Shown: positions 59,617-64,000 of the stretch, piece by piece
Layout: each line of letters opens with the position of its first letter
Position numbering within the stretch: the stretch's first letter is position 1
NCBI GenBank assembly: GCA_003254905.1
Contig: QANU01031401.1
Coordinates: 135,679 to 199,678 of the forward strand
Reading direction: 5' to 3'
DNA length: 64,000 nt
Source of the DNA: Nissolia schottii
Taxonomy: Eukaryota > Streptophyta > Magnoliopsida > Fabales > Fabaceae
Program-made: the position numbers and the translations under genes
Notes under the pieces: generated by a model
Database searches by the model: none
Seen by the model: the letters and a program-made list of their open reading frames with translations, nothing else
What the model was told of the DNA's origin: nothing

Positions 59617-60200
59617 AGGTTGTCAAACTCGAGAGTTTAAGTAAACTCGTGGAGTCTCAGCAAACTCGGATCGTAAACTCGACTCGTAAACTCGTATGAG
59701 TTTACATACGTAAAAAAATATGTTATAAGCAATATAATTAGGAACTAAACTTAATTAAATAATGTATTTATAATTGAAATTGAATAATGTTAACTTTAAA
59801 TTAAATTAATGAAAGACATATCATAAAATACACCTTAATGCATGACACTTAGGGTTATGTCATACTTTATTCAGTATATGTATTATTTTATAGTTTAATA
59901 AAATATAGCTCAATTATGATAAATATATGAAATTAACAAAATAAACTCAATATACATTATCTAATATAAACAAAGTTAGGTAAGTATCTAACAAAGTTAC
60001 AAAATTTGTACATTTTGAGGTAAACTCGTAAACTCGTAGGTAGATTTTAACTCGTGAACTCGCTAGTAGAATCGAGAGTTTACTTAAACTCGTACGAGTT
60101 TACCAAAAAAGAGTTTACATAAGTGTTAACTCGTTTTTGTGTAGTAAAATCGTAAACTCGTAAGAGTTTAAGAGTTAACTCGAGAGTTTAACAACCATGG
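59617..60200. mobile_element. Mutator-like non-autonomous element with 9-bp target duplication
   Basis: A 584-bp block flanked by exact TTGAGCTCA (59608-59616 and 60201-60209). The left end AGGTTGTCAAACTCGAGAG pairs with the inverse of GAGAGTTTAACAACC on the right. Both subterminal parts are dense in AAACTCGTAAACTCG and its inverse, and the middle is AT-rich. There is no coding region. The 9-bp duplication suggests the Mutator superfamily. Confidence 0.85.
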
Positions 60201-60209
60201 TTGAGCTCA

Positions 60210-60869
60210 ATCCGTGGTAGCGAACCACATCATAAAACCTGACATAGTCAGTAAATCAATGAAGGAATTTTCCTCCTCTGCGTGTGCCTGGACCTACAAC
60301 ACACACCCTCTAAACTTAATAAGGAATCGAGGTGACCTGTATCAAGCTAAGGCCTAGAGGATACACTCCCCGAAGAGAAGCCCCAATCATAAATGACGGG
60401 CCTCAGTAGCTTAAGTGTGTTATTAACAGTCCTATGGAGTAGTTTCCTTAGAGTGGACACAACTTATCTTTCATAATCATTTCTTTCATTCATAACTTGT
60501 AACACACTTATGCAAAAATGACGATATAGTCACATGCATGCATATTTAATAGTGTATGATAGATAATGAAGATGTGAACATAATATATTACAAGCATTTA
60601 TTCGCAACAATCATCATCATAATCGCAGTCATAAGCATGAATATTTCCATAACAATTATAAACATAATCATAATATCGTCAAAACAGTCATAAACATAAT
60701 CAGTTGCATAAAAAGCATAAATAGTCATTTTTAACAGAACATAACTACAACAATAATTTGCACACAGTCATTTATAATATGAACCATACTCACAATACTC
60801 CATGTTATAGTTATGTATTCTTTAACAAGAGTTATCTTTGTTTACTTTTTCTGTAGATTTTAGGTAGGA
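60210..60869. other. Intergenic DNA
   Basis: AT-rich with repeated CATAA words; nothing recognised. Confidence 0.35.
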
Positions 60870-62150
60870 TAGGTTAGGATTTAGTGATTTTATTGCATGA
60901 TTAGTTGAATATAATTGGCTTGTTATCTCTGATATGTTTGATGGTTTGCTTAAGTGTTTCAGGGTCAAACTCAAAAAAAAGGAGGAAATTTGGAGCTCAA
61001 AGTCACATCTTGTGCGAGACGCATATATGTCTCACATGGGATAGAGGTTCTAGAGAGCAAAGTGTGAAGTCCCTGTGAGGGCGTCTCGAGCCAAACGAAT
61101 GTTCCAGAGAGCAAGATTAGAGTTTCTATAAGGGTGTCTTTTGTGAGACACTATGTATCTCGCGAGAGACACGATTGGAATGGGCTCGAGCCTTAAAGCC
61201 AATTTAGATTAAAATCACACCAAAGGCAGCAGCCAAGAAAATTCATGATTTAATCTTCACTTTCACATTTTTCTGTGTTGTTTGAGAGAGAGATAAAGAG
61301 AGAGACAACACACTAGGAGTTTAGAGAACATCAAGGGAAAAGATCAATTCGTTTGCGATTCGATTCCAAGGGTTCCTCCATCTTCTATGTATATCTCCAT
61401 CTCTTCATCTTTAATTTGTAATTTCAATTTTTGCATTACGAACTAATTCCCCTTTTGATTGGGACGACGAGGTAACCCTTGTAATTTCTTCTAATTCCAA
61501 TTTTGATGTTATTCAATTTTTATTGATTGTGAATTAATTTCTCTACGCTTAATGCTTTTCATTAATTGACCATTGATGAACTGTTAGTAAACTTAGGAAA
61601 ACTTTGAGAAAAGAAACCTAGGTGGTTATGGAAAATTAATCACCACTTATCTATTTCTTAGAGATAAGAATAGAGGGTGGTGCAACATTTAGCCTCACAG
61701 GCTACAAAAAGATTCAGAGAACTTAATCCCTAGGTGAACTAGATTAATTTTAAGAGACTGGTTAATCGGGTCGTTCATAGGAGGTATGCATGCTCTTGAA
61801 AGAGACTTGTGTTAGAATAGGACTCCAGGTTGTCCCTCGTTAATAACTTGAATAACAAAGAAAGCAGAATTAGGGAACATTAGTGGAGTAGTCAGAGTCC
61901 TAATCACCTAAATCCTTATTGAATCAAATCATATTTCTCGTGATCCTTGTTTTTAATTTTTATCAAATTTCATTCAATATTTGCCGTTTAAATTTATTTT
62001 CTAAAAACTCCACTTTGTGAATCAACTTTGATTTTATAATTTTTTATTACATTCTTGATCATTTCATCCTCGTGGGAACGATACTTTGGTCCTAGACCAA
62101 TACTTTATTACTTAGCGACGTGGTATACTTGCCACATGTGTTTTTCTTAC
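60870..62150 (+). mobile_element. Probable gypsy LTR, Athila-like, + orientation
   Basis: It resembles Athila-type LTRs: a region close to GTGGGAACGATACTTTGG followed by ACCAATACTTTATTACTT and TGGTATACTTGCCA near 62070-62135 is the usual 3' part. Termini are not defined. Decayed GTCTCGCGCGAGAC-like palindromes lie at 61007-61170. Confidence 0.5.
61007..61170. repeat. Decayed GTCTCGCGCGAGAC-like palindrome cluster
   Basis: Copies include ATCTTGTGCGAGAC (61007-61020), GTCTCACATGGGAT (61029-61042), a GTCTCGAG core (61083-61090), GTCTTTTGTGAGAC (61136-61149) and ATCTCGCGAGAGAC (61157-61170). The first two are 22 bp apart and the last two 21 bp apart. Confidence 0.6.
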
Positions 62151-64000
62151 ACCAATAATGAACTCAAGAGCCACAGAAATTGACTTTCTCACATAGACTC
62201 AACCAAGTATATCACGACGTTGTTTCCTATCTTTATTCTTGAAAAAGGTTTCACCCTTAGAGACACACTTATAGACAAGGATTAGATAACTTGAACACTC
62301 AACATGAAAAATCAACCCTAGCCATAGGACTCTTTTATGACTGAACCATAAATCCTATGAAAGGGCTCATCGGGTCGATCTTCCACCCTAGACTCCTTAA
62401 CATATTTATTTTTATATCAACCAAGGAACACAAAAACATCAATACATGTTAAAGATACAACCTCTAACCCTAAGATCCTACTATAGGCTAAAACATACAA
62501 AAACAACACACAATGTCACACACTTGATTTTCTTGCCAAAACTCTTGTCATAAAACTTGTTTAAAACATTATTAGTGTTTTAAAAATTCAAATACTTTTT
62601 ATAAAATATCCCTTAGTCTCAAAACACTCTTCAAAACCGAGTTGTACACAAGAAAACCTTAACCCATCATAAATTCATTTTTAGACAAAAACTCATTTCC
62701 TAAGGAAGAGTTTTTGCTCAAAAAGGGAATCAACTTATATTTTTAGGAAAAACTTATTTTTAAGGCCAAACATATTCACAAAACTCCTTTAGAGTTGGGC
62801 AAGAAACTCAAGAACAACAAGAGAAACAAAACAACACTTAGGAAACCTTGAGGGACCCTAAGAAAACAAACTTGTCCCTGTACCTCCAGGGGTAGAAAAT
62901 CAATTTTAAAAGGTGAAAACAACATAGAAAACTCAAGGGAACCAAGGGAACTAACCACACATACAAGAACACACATAAACTTATAAGAAAACCCTTTTTT
63001 TCTCACACATGCAAGCACCCAAAGACCCCATTTCGTGGTGGACGTCATAAGAAACTTATTTTACATAAAATATGACAAACATGCAAAGCCAACCTGCCTC
63101 TTGAACTCATGGGAAACTCAGTTTCCACACTAAGAAAGTCAAGACCAACACAAGACAACCAAACACACATAGAAGGCCTATGAAACCCTATCAAGGATGA
63201 AATGTTAGGGGACTTGGATGGATATAAAATCTATGTTTTCTTGAAGGAAAAACCATGGAAGAACTGAATCCATAATTATTTTTAACATGCAAGAGCATAG
63301 AGAGTGTTCCATGCACTAGAAAACCCATAAAAATCCTTTTTTTTTTCAATGCATGCATGCAAACAAAAACCCTCATTTTCGTGATGAGCAAGAAGAGAAA
63401 AATATTATACATTCAAAATCAGTTACATGCAAAGAAAAATAGCAAACACATGCAAGGAAAAACCCACCTTTCTTCAAAATAAAGACAATGCTCTTGAAGA
63501 GGAGGATGAGGGCTATCTTTTTTAGAAGAGTGTACGGTGATTTGAGAAGTTTTTGAGGGTGAGAAGGGGAGGGGAAGGTCACGATATTGAGGGAGAAGAA
63601 GAAATTCTCCAAGCTTAAAGAAAAGATGAGAGCTTTTGGGGGAGGGGGTTATTTGCCTTTAGTTTGAATTTGGACAAGGGAGTAAATGTGTCTTCCATAT
63701 GGAAGAATAATTTAGAGAAAAGAGGGAGGGGGAGTCAGCCACGACCCACAAGGGCTGATGGGGGAGGAGTAAATGTTGTTGGTTGAGGGGAAAATATCTT
63801 TAGCTCATCCAATGCCCAAGTCGTCGCGTGCTAGAAAAACTAGAAGACCACTGATTTATCGATTTTTATCGTATCGAGACCAAAATAAATAATTAAACTA
63901 AAATTATTATGGGAATGGGTTCCCAAGGGTCTCTATTCTCGGGAGAACCTTGGACAGAGAAAGAGTGGGGCCCGCAATCTAGTGGACTCGATCTTAACTC
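62151..64000. other. Unassigned sequence to the window end
   Basis: Possibly the non-coding interior of the preceding element. The minus-strand frames at 62776-63048 and 63373-63612 are hydrophobic by composition only (A-rich on the + strand) and show no domain. The last 120 bases are GC-richer and were not recognised. Confidence 0.3.

Noticed and set aside
62776..63612. Hydrophobic minus-strand frames that could suggest membrane proteins
   Set aside because: Hydrophobicity follows from A-rich + strand sequence; no start context, homology or exon structure.

Overview
The window is nuclear DNA of a flowering plant, most likely a core eudicot; I could not narrow it further. Genes are sparse, AT-rich and intron-containing, and most of the space is layered transposable elements. 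I can support three intact protein-coding genes, all on the + strand: an R2R3-MYB transcription factor of the subgroup-20 type (1147-2468, 3 exons, 278 aa), a type-II pectin methylesterase (21161-32307, 5 exons, 380 aa, all five family motifs present), and SWC4/DMAP1, a subunit of the SWR1 and NuA4 chromatin complexes (45914-52780, 16 exons, 440 aa). Every exon junction was followed by reading frame, and each total coding length is a multiple of three. They look like unrelated neighbours, not a pathway.

Layout. 1-2.5 kb: MYB gene. 3.5-20 kb: repeats (a 2.8-kb solo LTR, a truncated LTR, a 705-bp Mutator-like MITE, a copia pseudogene, a second 2.8-kb solo LTR, and a 2.7-kb CACTA element inserted into a LINE remnant). 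21-32 kb: pectin methylesterase, whose first intron is swollen to 6.1 kb by a solo LTR that itself carries another solo LTR. 33.7-38.4 kb: a 3.3-kb solo LTR nested in an older relative. 40.5-42.7 kb: the 5' end of an Athila/Tat-like gypsy element (LTR, primer-binding site, gag start) on the minus strand. 45-53 kb: SWC4, with one MITE in its promoter and one in intron 7. 54.5-64 kb: a broken Tat-type gypsy polyprotein, truncated LTRs, a Mutator-like element with a perfect 9-bp target duplication, and another LTR.

One LTR family, here called T, dominates. Its ends are TGTAACATCCC...TGTTACA. Four full-length copies are present (2.8-3.3 kb after removing the nested LTR) and about six fragments, with no internal coding region next to any of them. 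Target-site duplications of GAAAC, CTGAC and TCTGG are exact for three copies; the fourth has a one-mismatch duplication. These copies are therefore solo LTRs. A second LTR type, here called N, starts TGATA.

The most unusual signal is in these LTRs: clusters of 10-16-bp palindromes with neighbouring copies very often 20-23 bp apart, about two helical turns. The palindrome differs between copies of one family (GGTCATTCGAATGACC in one T copy, ACCGCTGAGCGGT in three others), and the same palindrome occurs in unrelated families (ACCGCTGAGCGGT in T and N; GTCTCGCGCGAGAC in an N-type LTR and, degenerate, in the LTR near 61 kb). Palindrome identity therefore does not follow element descent. I do not recall a described system that explains this.
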